The notes beneath the pieces were generated by a model. The model saw nothing but the letters and a program-made list of their open reading frames with translations. It did no database searches and was not told where the DNA came from. From positions 154,162,741-154,226,740 of the forward strand of contig CM043945.1 in NCBI GenBank assembly GCA_014529385.2: a stretch of DNA of 64,000 nt. The letters are read 5' to 3'. The translations under genes were made by a program, and so were the position numbers. This DNA is from Adiantum capillus-veneris (taxonomy: Eukaryota; Streptophyta; Polypodiopsida; Polypodiales; Pteridaceae). Positions 45,015 to 57,778 of this stretch are shown piece by piece (positions within the stretch are counted from its first letter, which is position 1; every line of letters begins with the position of its first letter).

Positions 45015-46322
45015 ACACTAGGTTGGTAACCTAACAGGACATCAAAGTGTCCTTTCAGGGTTTTGAAAAAAACCTCCAAAACCATAGTAGATCCACTCAT
45101 TTTGTAAAATCCTTTCATGAGGTTATAGTTCAAGGCCTACTACACATGGAAAAAATAAGAAACTTGTAAAATTTCTCATCTTCTGGTCACACCAAGCCTC
45201 CAAAGTTGATGGACCAGTACATTTTCATCAAAACAGTCATTTCTTACGTTTTTTTGCATAAAAATAAGATTAGGGATTTTTGTAGGAGATAAATTCCCTA
45301 GTTAACTTCAATGGGTTGGTGATCAGAACATATGATTGCTTCTCACTCACTATTTTTTGTTTTGCCAAAAGAATTAGGTACAAAAAAGTTGAATTTTTAC
45401 CATTCTGCAAACCTATCATCAAAGTTTCTATAGCCACGCTCAATACAAATAATATATGCATGTTTTCTTAGTTCCCTATTGTCCTTTAGGTTCATAAGGA
45501 GCCATGGAGCATGTCAAAAGAATAATACATCTCTTACCAAGGGGAATCTTGGGGACAAAGATGAAGTGCTAAATACAGCAAACATGAAAAAACTGGGTTC
45601 AACATTATGAGTTGTAGAATCCCATAGAAACTATTCAATATCTAGCCAAATTTGATCCTTATGACTAGATATGGTTACTACCTACAAAATTCATGTAGTT
45701 GTCACAAGAAACTAACAATATTAAAAAAGCTATACTTGATATACTAGAATGTTTCGTTTTCTTCTATAATTGAAAAAAATCAACCATCGTTGTCTACTAT
45801 GCAAAATAGGGTATCAGGTGCCCCAAAACTCAAGGAATATTAGCTTTAAGTTACAATATGCGACATAGAGAATCAAAACTGCATTTGGATATCATGAAAG
45901 CCACCAAAAAAATCATAGAAGAGCTAAAATTGGCTAAAAACAGGATTTGACAATTTTTGTAATTTGGTCATAACTTACAACTTTAAAATTTATTTCTCCC
46001 TAGAAGCATCGGGACATGTTGAGGACTAGTAAAGATAGTTCTCTAGAATTATAGACCTCACAAACATGAATTCTAGAGTGGTATAGTTGCAAAAAGCCAA
46101 AAACAGGACCCGTTTTTTCACACAGTTTAGGTTGTGAAATGTTGTGCAAGGACAAGGTTAAAGATGGAATTGATATTCCAAAAAAATGTCAAGTTTTTTT
46201 CAGCTCATGAGACAACTTTCTAGACAGATAGCACCTCCAAATCCATTTTGAAACTCTTGACATAATTCAAGGAAAATGGTCACTTCACAGGACATAAAAG
46301 TGTCCCATTACCAACCTAGTGT
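45015..46322. mobile_element. TA-flanked terminal-inverted-repeat element (copy II)
   Basis: As 8350-9692, with TA at 45013-45014 and 46323-46324. One copy of the 18-bp subterminal repeat instead of three. 46325-47229 shows no recognisable feature. Confidence 0.6.
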
Positions 46323-47229
46323 TAAATATGTTATTATGTATTGCCTACCTGCGATATGCAAAGAGTTGTATGTGTAATTAACATATATAGATGTTGATCG
46401 ACATTGAGTGTATAGTTCTCAACGCATCATGCAGGTATAGCAAACTGAAGGAAGCAAGGCACAAAATTCTAAAAGAAGCAAATTGATACAGCATCAATGG
46501 AATGCAAATTGAAATGAAGTGCTTTACCGATGACCTGAAATGTTGTACAGATGTTTTTGGACTGTCCAAGCTACACGTCGATCTTTGATTCAAGCTACAG
46601 AAAAGGAATGTGAACAGTTAAACATTTCATCTTGCAATGAAGCGTCATAAATTGAAGATGCTAAGTATATAGTGCATGTCATGCAGAAGTACCATACAAA
46701 AGTATGGTGGAGAGTTCGCACTGTGGTATCTCCAAAAATTATAAGAAACGGAAGCCGTGCCCTGCCCTGTAGCGTTTATGTGTGGCACCAAGCAAACGCA
46801 TAGTCATGGGGAGTTGGATGGAGATAACGAACCTTGCAATGTAGTCCAACTGGACTTACGCTTGTGCAATCAAAACGGCCTATGTTTTGAGCATATGTTC
46901 TCCCCGTCAGACACAAGATACACATTAGGATAAATATGGGGCATGTAGCATATTGATTAAGCTTGAAGAGAAATAGATCTAATTTTATTGCATGCTGAAC
47001 AGTTGAGCCTGATAAGAACATCGTCAAAAAGAAACTCGTTAAAAAAACAACACTAATGGAAAACCGCTATCATTGAAGAGCGCTCCCACTGTTTCACTTT
47101 ATTTTGTCAACCCATCAATCTGTCGGGCTAGCATACTCGCCAATCGTTACGAATTTGGCGAATACTTGTCATGATCTGGGCCATTGCCCAAGACGGAATC
47201 CCACGGCCAAGAGCCTGTAGATTAATGCT

Positions 47230-47958
47230 TTGAAAAGCTCTTGCGTTTCCTGCTTTTTTTTCTATATCATGGTTGTGGTACCATGGGTTCTGAATAGAGG
47301 GGTGGACGAAACAGCAACCATGCAAGACATCCACGTTGTCTATCTCAAGCTCACCTTCAGATGGCACACTGATAAACAACAACAACACAACCACCACGTT
47401 GAGGATGCCACCACGATCTTTCAGCAAATAACGCACGCCTATGAAATCTTCTCTGACCCTCTCCAATGTTTCTCTCACGACCTCACCCTCGACAACCAAC
47501 CATAGAGCTCTTTCGTATGCGGATCTTCCCTACGTGTCATCATGTGCAACACCGCCGCACCGTTAATCCTTCAACATGCTCAATAGGTGGAGGCTATGCC
47601 GCCTACAAGGTCTACTTCATTGCGTTATCAGGGATGAATTTGAGGGTGGGGAGAGATTTCTTTCTCTACTATGGCCACCTTTTACTGAAGACTAAAGAAT
47701 ATTTCGACGATGATTTCTTCCATGTTTATGGTAATGAATTTTTCAAACTGGAGGAACAAAAGCTCCAGTTTGCAACAGCTGCTACTGGCAATGGAATTCT
47801 TCCTGAGCAACCACTCTCTGCTGCTGTGAGCTTGCTTCAAAGCCTTCCTTCTTTTCCCCCGGAGCGACCCCTCACTCTTTGAATGGTGCTCCTTGGGAGC
47901 CTTCAACTGGTGGCTTTTTTGCAGCCCTAAAGGCCCCTCTCTCCTTTGCAACATAGAG
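47230..47958 (+). pseudogene. J-domain (DnaJ/Hsp40) protein fragment (copy II)
   Basis: As 10600-11330, with the same HTD in place of HPD. One base lost near 47523 and others near 47865 change the downstream frames. Confidence 0.6.
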
Positions 47959-49170
47959 TGTTTTGAAACCCGTTGTGAACTCATTACATCGCAACACTCA
48001 AAATTAGCATGTCTGCAAGTCATCCAATCGAAGTTACCGGCATGGGTCAAGATCAAGCCAAGCGACTGGGTCCAATGGCTGGATTTGTCCCTTTTTAGTA
48101 CAACGGTAGGATACTTCCATGTGATGGCCGATCCAATTTGTACCTGTATCCATGAATTCTTGGATCCATACCAAAATTTAATATCCCACCTGGACCCTCC
48201 TCATCCCCCGCATACACATTCCAAGTCGAATACTTAATTTGGGCACTTTTGCACAGAAAAGCTTAACTACAACTACATGCAATTGTTTTTTTTGTCAAAT
48301 ATAGCATCAATGGAAATATTGGGATCGACCTCGTTGAGGCTCTTTTTTTGAGCCTGCTTTTGTGGCTGGGAATATTAAGAGATGTCTTCGACATCAATGT
48401 GGGGGACGCGGATGTTTGGCTAGGTGGGGATGTGGAGTGCAAGCCATTGCTGGTAGGCTCTGAGACGAAATTGGAGAAGCTAAGGAGGCTCCTTTCGAAT
48501 GCTGGATATGTGGCAAAGAGTGTATTCAGAGAGGCCCTTGGGGATGGAAAAGATCTATTGTACGATATTGAGGGAAACAATGCCTCTACGTAGACGACGC
48601 TACGAGGTTATTTGAAAAAAATACCTTAGGTCACCAGACAAAAAAATGAGGATAAAATAAATTTATTTATAAGCCAGATCGATAGGATTTCAAGATTATG
48701 GCTGCTTCTTCTCATCACCTTCATATGGAAAGGCCCACTCTGATACTTGTGCGTGTGGGTGCCCCTTGCACGCAATTGCTAGAAACAGGGTCGCGATAGA
48801 GAAAAACAAGATGAGCTAGTTCACTGTCTGCAGCCCCAAATCTCGCTCCACCACCTTGCAGTAGGCCCACCCTAATTTTGCAAATCTTTGATTCTCCCTT
48901 TGTCATCAGGATAGAAGGCCCGTGTTTCTCCATGCATGTCTCCAATCTTGCTTTTAGGGGGGGGAGAACAATTACATGAATGCTGGTGAGCAAAACTTTC
49001 GACGAAGCACTCAGGAATCTTAGCGCCATCCTCGCACATGATTTCAAAAAGCGTTTCATGCTTGATGAATGCTGCTAACACCTTGTCAAAACAGTTGATG
49101 GTGGCTTCAAACTCTGTGTAGACCAGAAACAAGCACTTTCAATCAACCATATAAAAAGTGTGGCGCACGA
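47959..49170. other. Unidentified conserved ORFs (copy II)
   Basis: As 11331-12540; open frames at 48263-48580 (minus), 48348-48593 (plus) and 48721-49132 (minus, shifted between frames by one extra G near 48966). The ready loss of frame argues against coding function. Confidence 0.3.
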
Positions 49171-49300
49171 AAAGCTCTCATGCTATTGAGATGTAGATTA
49201 CATGGCGACCTTCTTGCCCAATCTCGTGAGCTCTCTCTGTGCTGCTGCTCCTCTCCCCTGACATGGTGGCCCGGTTGAGCATGGAGTGACGAGGTAGTAG

Positions 49301-49302
<2 letters not shown>

Positions 49303-49341
<39 letters not shown>
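49303..49341. repeat. (TC)n microsatellite, 39 bp (copy II)
   Basis: Short allele of the 157-bp array at 12678-12834. Confidence 0.95.
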
Positions 49342-49343
<2 letters not shown>

Positions 49344-49659
49344 CATCAAACTTGTTGCTTTTGGGGAAACTGCAAACTGCCTGTCCGAGCTGCTTCTAGG
49401 GAACTTGTGATGCCTGTGGAAAAGTTCAAAGATCTTCTGAGCGCAATTGAGCAACGCAACAGTTGGTAGCTTTATTTAGAGCTTTTCAAGGCAATGTAGG
49501 GTTTGTTTATTTTATATTTGTTTTAAATAATGCCACATGGTGGCTTTTGCATTCAGATACTGCGAAAAGAGCCTTGGGATCACCAAGTGAATATGCAAAT
49601 AGTGCAAAAATGTCCAGAGCCAACTGCAATTGTCCTATTCTGCGAGCTTTGTAGCTTAA

Positions 49660-50825
49660 TGGTCCTTGCTTCTGATCATCCACTACAATAGTGTGCTCCA
49701 AAAGATGACATTTCAAATCTTGTCAAGAAGCATAGGTGCTTTCTAAAGTATACCATATGTGGCATACATGTCAACGAAGGCAGTGCCATGCACAACATTT
49801 TTTTTAATAGCCCCTCACTAACAATATCATCATGAATTATAGTGCCCATATGGGTGTTCTGCATAGTGCCACATACCTTAAACATGCAAGCATAGGTGAT
49901 TGCATCTAGATAAATGCCCTCACTTTGTATCCACTGGAAATAGCTCAAAGATTTATGTCCCTACCCTGTCGAGTATATCCTACAATCAATGTGTTCCGAG
50001 AGATGACATTGTAGATAGAAAGATCCTCTAGAACTTCCAAGTTGCTAGCGTAGATGATTGAAATGCCCTCGCTTTGCATCTATTGAAAACAATCCAAATC
50101 ATCCTGGCCTTATCCCTGTTGGGTGAAAGCGTGGTTCGGTGGTACAAAAAAAGGACCTATTTTACTTCTACCAATGAAAAAGTGGGGACTGCTAAAATTT
50201 TTTAGTTTAGGTCAAAACTTTTCGGACCTTGTTTTTTAGATTCTTCTTTTGAAGATCTATCCATTGATATATAGTATGATAGGTACTTTTTCATGTGACA
50301 TGTAGAAATTGTAGCTCAAAGATTTGTCAAAGGTGCTGTCAAGGACAGTCCTTTTTGTACCACCAAAGCATGCTTTTAGCCTATTGGGCATATCCCACAA
50401 TGAATGCAGTCCAAGAGATCACATTCCGGACGAGAAGCTCTTGACGTAAGTTAAACGCCCTTTCTTCGCATCTACTGAAAACAACCCAGATTTTCCTGTT
50501 CTTGTTCCTCTTGGACATATCTCCCAATCAATCCACGCCAAGAGATGACATTCTGAGAGAGAATCTCCTGATGCAAGCTTTGTGCTTTTGAAGTACATCA
50601 CATCGCATATATTTTGAACAAGGAGTGCCAAGCACTATGATGCCTTCAGAGGTGATTGCATATGGAGAGATATCCTTGCTTCTCATCCGTTGCATTAGTG
50701 AGCTCCAAGGGATGAAGTTTTGGAAAAGATGCATAGATGATTTCTAAAGTACACCACAATTGGTATACATGTCAACCAAGGCGTTTTGACAGTGCCACAG
50801 GCCTTCAAGATACAAGCATAGGAGA
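49660..50825 (-). pseudogene. PPR protein fragment, longer form (copy II)
   Basis: As 13150-14070, plus 250 bp (50561-50810) missing in copy I. That segment adds a QNALVDMYTNCGVL block, a hallmark of PPR proteins, followed by a TAG. Multiple stops. Blocks in minus-strand order: NALVDMYTNCG, ISWTAFIVGYAQ, SRNTLIVGYTRQG, DAITYACMFKVCG. In intact plant genes these repeats bind organellar RNA. Confidence 0.8.
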
Positions 50826-51302
50826 TTTCATCTAGATATGTTTGCTTGCGTAGAAGATATTGCTGATTGGTGCTACTCTGTGAACTACGTCATGCACTAG
50901 GACTGGGTAGCGGTGAGGGTGGGAGGTGATGGCAGAGGGGAGCATCTAGATAGGGAATTGAATTGCTCATACGGCGATGACCAGAATAGGCTCAAATTTT
51001 ATTCGCAACCATTAAATAACTGCTTTTCATCGCATTGTTTTTTTTTTTTTGGGACGCGCCACGTGGTCTCTTGTGGGCTCAAAGAGTCCAAAAAGGACCT
51101 TTGGCTCACCAAGTAACAAGTAACAAGGTGAAGAGGCACGAAGGCCCGCTAAGTTAAGGGGGGACAAAGGAGAGTAAGTTTAAATAAGGCCCTATCAAAC
51201 ATGGGCAACGGACGCGGCCGTAAAAGTAAAATCTAGGCGCCTTGATAGTCACACAAGGGGGACACAAGTCAAATTTATACTTTTTTTTCTCGGCGTCATT
51301 CA

Positions 51303-51515
51303 ATATTCGTAGCCTAGGTGGTAGACGCTCCACAATTTGTGGCTGTTGTGTTGGGTTCAAATCCTCTAACTGCACCTCCCACGTCCACCAGCGAGTCAAG
51401 ATGGGCAAGGGGTCTGGCCTGGTGCTAATTGCAAAGCACCAGACACATTCTCTGTCCAACCGTGTTTTCCCACGATAGCCACACTCAAGTCCGAGCGAAT
51501 GTGTCTGCTAAGTGC
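51303..51515 (+). mobile_element. Possible tRNA-derived SINE (copy II)
   Basis: As 14548-14760; A-box at 51310-51321 and B-box at 51354-51364. Confidence 0.35.
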
Positions 51516-51861
51516 CTACAATCAGATGGAATTTTTACTGTGTTTTAATACAAAATTGTATTATCTGTTTCTAAAGAGTAGCTTTTATTGGTTAGCTTAA
51601 AATTAAATACATTAATTGAAAGATGTCTTCAAGATTCCCTCTATCCTCGTCGCCTAGCCGTCACTTTTTTTTCCCTGTCGCCAACACCTTCTCCCTCTGT
51701 GTGTTGCCCTTCCCTACCTCTTGAAGAGTCCCTACGAGCCTAAAAATTTGTCTTTCCTGTGAGCTTGCAACTAATTTTTCCCTGCCATAGATAGACTTGC
51801 ACCTAGAGAGTAGCCCCCCATGTAATCTCCACTATTCCTATGTCGAGGAAGGACGCAAGAG

Positions 51862-51862
<1 letters not shown>

Positions 51863-51913
<51 letters not shown>

Positions 51914-52029
51914 TATATATATATATATTATTTATGTATGTATGTATGTATATATTTATTTATATGTGTATATATATATATATATATTTATATGTGTATA
52001 TATATATATATATATATGTATGTATATAT
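51863..52029. repeat. (TA)n-rich microsatellite (copy II)
   Basis: Expanded compared with 15109-15197; Tyr/Ile-rich ORFs here are artefacts. Confidence 0.92.
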
Positions 52030-52339
52030 ACTGTGGTACGTAGTCCCTTGGAGACACCATTGTAAAAGGTAACTGCCCATATCTCGGCATGTATGAGAGA
52101 GTCCTATTAAGGGAAGTGAACCTATCAGTTCAAGGGAACTTGAGTCCGCAATATTGTGTATTATATGTGTGTGTGTGTGTATATATATATATATGTATGT
52201 ATATATACTGTGGTACGTAGTCCCTTGGAGACACCATTGTAAAAGGTAACTGCCCATATCTCGGCATGTATGAGAGAGTCCTATTAAGGGAAGTGAACCT
52301 ATCACTTCAAGGGAACTTGAGTCCGCAATATTGTGTATT
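52030..52339 (+). repeat. 133-bp direct duplication (copy II)
   Basis: 52030-52162 and 52207-52339, with the same single mismatch as in copy I, so the duplication is older than the macro-array. Confidence 0.85.
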
Positions 52340-52454
52340 CCACGTTGGTGGAGATGCACGGCTTCTTGCTGTAGTTAGGCTTGCGCTTAGGGCTTGCTCC
52401 TTAGATCCCAATAGCCTTAGGTCTTTCCCCTTAGTTCATCAAGAGCAGAGCAGC

Positions 52455-54922
52455 ATGTCCTCGACAGACTCCCAACCCCCCCAGTATGAGCATGCAGCAA
52501 CGATGCACCCTGAATTTGCTCATGATCCTCCTCACACACCTATTGACCATATGATGTCTGCAATTTTCAATATCCTCTTACAAGTGAACCACACAAACCA
52601 ATCCCTTGGAAGCTATCTTTAGGATATCAATACACACATTCATTGTACAAATGGGAAGATTCTTCCCAAATCCTTTTTTGGACTACCGATTGAAGAAGTT
52701 CTCACCTAGATAGAGCATTTCGAGAACGTAGCAAGGTATCATCAATGGCACGATGAGAAGAAGGCTCTTGAAGTCCGAACACTCCTGGAAGGAATCACCA
52801 CCACATGGTTTGTACAACAAACTCATCAGGTATAGTTGAATTGGAAGACACTTAGAGAGTTGCTAGTACAAAATTTTGCACACCAAAATATCACCCAATC
52901 AACACTTTAGTAATTAAATGCTTTGCATCAACAACAACATGAACCTATGGCTCAGTATGCAGTAAAGCTTAACCAATTACTTTCACGAGCTAACCCATGC
53001 ATGATTGAAGAAATGAAGCTCTATTTTTTGTGGCCTCCTCTCTAGCATGATATTGCTCGGCGTGTCAGAGATCAAGGTCCCACATCGTTTCACAATGCAA
53101 TTCAAATAGCACAACGGATTGATGGTAGCATGCAGACACACATAGCTCTAGTTGCCCCCGAGACAACTCAATCTTCTCAGATCAGAATACCACAAGATCA
53201 ACCAACACCAATGGATATTGATGTTCAAAATGCCCAATATACTTCTCGTCGGAATATAGCAGATCTTTGGGATTTACCAGATCGTGACAACCAAGGTCGC
53301 ACGAAATGATTATATTGCAATATGTATTTGTCATGTTAGGAGGCATTGTTGCAGATTGTAGGCACGCAATCAAATTCAACATGCTCAAATTCAAGTATCT
53401 GACACTGCAACAATAGCTTCGATTCCGGAAAACTCTTGAGCGAATGGTTGGTGGGAGAGCACCACCTCTTGAAGCCGCATGGTGTGTTCAACCTTAGTTC
53501 TGCTGCATGACAAGCACTCCTAGATTCAAGTAGCACCATCTCCTCCATTAGTCACATTTTGGTTAGTACTTTAGATCTTTCAACTCATTCAATCCCTTCC
53601 ATTTCTCTTTTGTTTGGTGATAATAGTAAATTCTATCATTCAAAGAGTGTTGCATGATGTACCTTTTCTATGGATCACATATTTTCTTTCATGATTTCTA
53701 TGTGTTACCGCGTCAATTATTCCTATGACATTAGGGTGTGATAGGTTTATTCAGCAAGGAGTGCGTCTTCATTTTGATTATCTCACACTTGTTTTTCTGA
53801 ATGGCTTACCTATTCCCTTCATCTACTCACCCCAAGTCCCAAATTTTGTAAATACACAATACTTCCTTAGACAAGTCACACGCGCTCAAGACATACGAAA
53901 GCTACTCAAAGGCTTTCCATCCTTATTTTAGAAAAAATCAATTAATATCATCAACCTTCCTCTTCATCATTCGATTATAACAGACCAATCTGCTCCTATT
54001 AAGATGCCCATTTGTAGAAGATCACCCAAAGAAATTTCCTGCATCAATGAAGCCGTAGCTGATATGTTGGCAAAAGGCATTATCATTCCCTCTCATAGTG
54101 ACTAGGCATTAGAGCCACATTTAGTCTGTAAAGATGATGGCTCCTATAGATTCTATGAGGATTGTTGACCCCTCAATAAAATAGCCCAACATGATGTCTA
54201 TCCTCTTCCCCTTTTGGAAGATCTGCTAGACCAAATAGGTTATTCAAAGTACTTCACATCCCTAGACCTAGCTTCTGGCTATTGTAAAATCCCTCTAGAT
54301 CCTAATAGTGCACATAAAGTCACTTTTTGAACACCCAGAGGTCTCTATCAATTCACTTGGATGCCATTTGGCTTGTATGATGCGGGGAGCACTTTTCAAA
54401 GGACAAGAAATAACATTTTTTTTTTACCTTATACAAGATAAGGTGGTAGTAGTCTATCTTGATGACATTCTCATCCACACTCAAACATGGAAACAACACC
54501 TTCAAGTACTCAAATATGTCCTTCAGCGAATACAAAAGTGTAACTTGTAGGTGCAGTTGAAAAAGTGCAAATGGGGCGTCACCAAATTGAAATTTCTAGG
54601 CTTCGTCATATCTAAGGAAGGTATTCAAGTGGATCCTGCTAAGGTAAAATCTATTGAAGACTATCCCACTCCCGGAAATGTCAAAGCATTGCAAAGTTTT
54701 TTAGGTATGGTGACTTTCTTGCTGCAGTTTGTCCCTAATCTAGCCCAAGTTACATACCCTCTTCGCCTTCTCCTACAAAAGGACACATCATAGACATGGA
54801 GCATGGCATGTCAATGTAGCTTTGATACCCTAAAACAGGCCATTAAGGACTCGGCTATGTTGTTTCATCCAGATTTCCAGAGACCATTTTTGTTGCAGAC
54901 AAATGCTTCTAATCGCAAAGTC
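52455..54922 (+). pseudogene. Gypsy-3 polyprotein remnant (copy II)
   Basis: As 15625-18093. YLDD box of RT near 54453-54464. An extra T in the run at 54415-54424 shifts the RT frame relative to copy I. Confidence 0.85.
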
Positions 54923-56835
54923 TGACCCATCAAACACGCGCATCTGTGAGAGGTCACAATCTGATCGATCACCTGTCTCTGCCATGAGCACAATGTAGCA
55001 AACTAGATAGCAAAACCACCTCACCAACAACACCTGGAAACTGTCTACCAATATGGCCAGAAACACAATGTAAAACCTGTGAGACACACTCCAAAATAGA
55101 GCTCCTGCAATGTCAATACAAGCCTCGCATGCTCTAGTATCACACTGCAATCTGTGAGCTAATCACCAAGCCCACACTGTGCGGTATCGATGCATACACA
55201 CGCACAAATCTCCCACCTGTAGAGAACACCGCACGCAAATGCTAAGTGCAACCTACAATCTCTACCTAGATCGCATAAATGATATGCATAAAACTCCTCG
55301 GAAAATTTCGCCAGAGTTTCGACGCACAATGGCTATCAACACAAAATAACCATTGTCCTGCAAGCTCAATACAATGAGCAATCAATGCGCATCAAACTAC
55401 ACTCAACATACATGCATAAGCTCTGCAAAACTATGGCAAACAATGCTCGAGATCACAAGACTCTCCCACCCGAGACCAAACCACTGTCTCAAGCAAAGAA
55501 AGATACACAACTCCTCACTCTTGCGAGAGTGGATACAAAAACACAAAACTGTGTCCAAACTGACAAAACCTGTCAAAGTGAGAGTAAACACTCGATCACA
55601 AACTATGGCGAGAATCTGGGAAAAATCCGACAGAATTTCCTCTGAAAACTGAGCAAAAAACTCAAGTACAATCTCTACCATAAACCATAACACTACTCAA
55701 TGCCAATGAGTAAGAATGCCAAAATGGCTCCACATTTTCACATACAATGGCAATCCGCACTCAACGTACATCAACAGAGTGACCGCGCATAAGCAAGCGC
55801 CAAAAGATTTGCAATCCGGAAACTTATTCAATGTGAAAACAATGCTCTCAAGAGAGCTCACCGGCACTTGAAAGTGCTCGTCAAAATGCATGTATGATGG
55901 GCATCAACCATGCGCCATAACCATATGCAAACCATTCGCAAAGACCATGAATCCAAGCACAAAATCACTGCCAAAGTATTCTGTGAAAACCAGTGAAAGA
56001 AGCTCCACCTGTGTGCTCCAAAAAACTGCGTCTCTCAAGAGACCGCCTCAATGGTGTGTAAACGCCTCCGTACTTCGTTGCCCAAGTCTACCAAAAAACC
56101 CTCAAACCACAAGCTTAACACAAGCTGCAATTGCATCTTCAGCTCAGAATTTATGCACTCAACATCAAGCATCTCCCGTGCTTCCAAAAGTGCATCAAAC
56201 TCGCACACAATGCGACAACAGAAAATCTGGAATTTCTGTATACAGTCAGTCTGAGCTGAATATCAGCAAAATGGTGAGGATTTGCAAAACGTTTCTTCTG
56301 CAAAGTTATAGACCACGTCGAAACGGATGGGCATAAAGGACAGAATTCTCAAATCTGCATTCTACAAGGAGAAAAACGAATAAGGAGAAAAACGAATCTG
56401 AAAATAGTGCTGCTGCGCACACAGTTTTTAGGGCAGCACCTTCACTTACACACAATCTTCCACACTCCTTTCTGAGCTTCCACAAGAGCATACATCACTC
56501 TCAATTGAGCTCACAAGCTCCCATTGCATTCTCACAGAAAGTCTTCTGCTTTCTTAATCTCTCTACCGTCGAGAGAGAGCGAGCTATCGCCTCGAAGCTC
56601 TCAAAGCCGTCGTGCTCTTCGCGGTCACCATAGCTCTGATACCAATTGAAGGGGATCGGGGAGCACCACACACGAAGAGTGAGAGAGAGAGGAGACACAC
56701 GACACACAGATATGGGTGGGGAGACTCAAAGAGTGAGCAGCCCCCTATACACTTATGCTATGTATAAGGTATACAAGTCAGTGGGTGCCCAGACTCTGGG
56801 CGGCCGGGCAAGGCACAGGCGCTTATACCCCAACA
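54923..56835 (-). mobile_element. Orphan 5' end of a fourth LTR element (copy II)
   Basis: As 18094-19988; LTR 56647-56835, primer site TGGTATCAGAGC on minus at 56644-56633. A short duplication (AAGGAGAAAAACGAAT, about 56365-56395) is copy-specific. Confidence 0.55.
56647..56835 (-). repeat. LTR of fourth element (copy II)
   Basis: As 19802-19988 with two extra bases in a GA run. Confidence 0.6.
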
Positions 56836-57778
56836 GCGGGCGCATTGGTTAACCCAAAAGGCATAATAAAAAACGTGTAGTTTCCAAACCTTGTTCGGAA
56901 TGCAGTGTTGGGTATATTAGCAAGTCGAATATGTACTTGGTGATAACCCAATCGCAAGTCTATTTTTGTAAAAATACGAGCATGAGTGAGCTTGTCAAAC
57001 AACTCCTCCACACGTGGCAATGGGTACTTGTTCTTAACCGTAACCGCATTTAAGCCACGGTAGTCTATGAACATGCGTATACTACCATCTTTTTCCTTCA
57101 CTAATAGGATCGGAGAAGCCCATGGTTAAGAGCTAGGTTGGATAAGTCCTTTTCTAAGATAGTCAGCAAGCTAAGGTTCCACCTCAGCAACTTCAGAATA
57201 ACTCATCCGATAGGGTGGTTTACTTATTGGTTTACTGCCTGCAACCATGTCGATGCTATGTTGCATCGATCGTGTAGGCAGTAATCTTGATGGAAAATCA
57301 TTAGGAAAAACATCGTGAAATTCCTTTAATAAATTTTTTAAGTCACTAGCAACCTTTGCTTGTTGAGAAGTAGTCTTTGGTGGAAGAGATGAGAGAGAAG
57401 CATGCGGCATTGAGGAATGTTCAATAGATTCAAAATTGGAAAGAAAATGAGACAATGACTAACACAAGAAAACTTGATCTATTTCATTATCAGAAAGGAG
57501 CTGCAGAAGCTCGGCTGTACATATCAGTGGTGAGGAAGGCACATCCTTCTCTCCTAACAACAACACATGTGCGCCATGGGATTCAAACATTAAGCTGTTG
57601 TGATTGTAGTTACGCTTTAGTGATGGTCCTAGGCTATGCAATCAATCCCGACCAAGTACCACATCTGCCCTCTCCATGTTCATTACCTGAAAATACAAGG
57701 ATGTGGAGTAGACTTGAGTATCCCAGATTTCGGCATCATAATCATTCATCATTGCTACCTTGTAGTGGTGGGAACTCG
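56836..57778 (-). pseudogene. Gypsy-1 protease end and reverse transcriptase (junction of copies II/III)
   Basis: As 19989-20931, almost base-identical; target-site copy ACTCG at 57774-57778. Shows that the unit continues without interruption from copy II to copy III. Confidence 0.85.

Larger units (their letters stand above)
20602..57448. repeat. Macro-tandem repeat, copy II (complete, 36,847 bp)
   Basis: The only complete copy in the window. Its start at 20602 recurs at 57449, giving a period of 36,847 bp. It carries the Copia element, the gypsy-2 5' half, the gypsy-1 gag/protease part and the whole CACTA element that copy I has lost. Copy-specific losses are 89 bp of gypsy-1 gag (junction 42129/42130), ~410 bp between GA and TC arrays near 43408, and two 18-bp repeats near 46300. 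Confidence 0.93.

Noticed and set aside
51797-52072. Tyr/Ile-rich ORFs
   Set aside because: Translation of a (TA)n tract.
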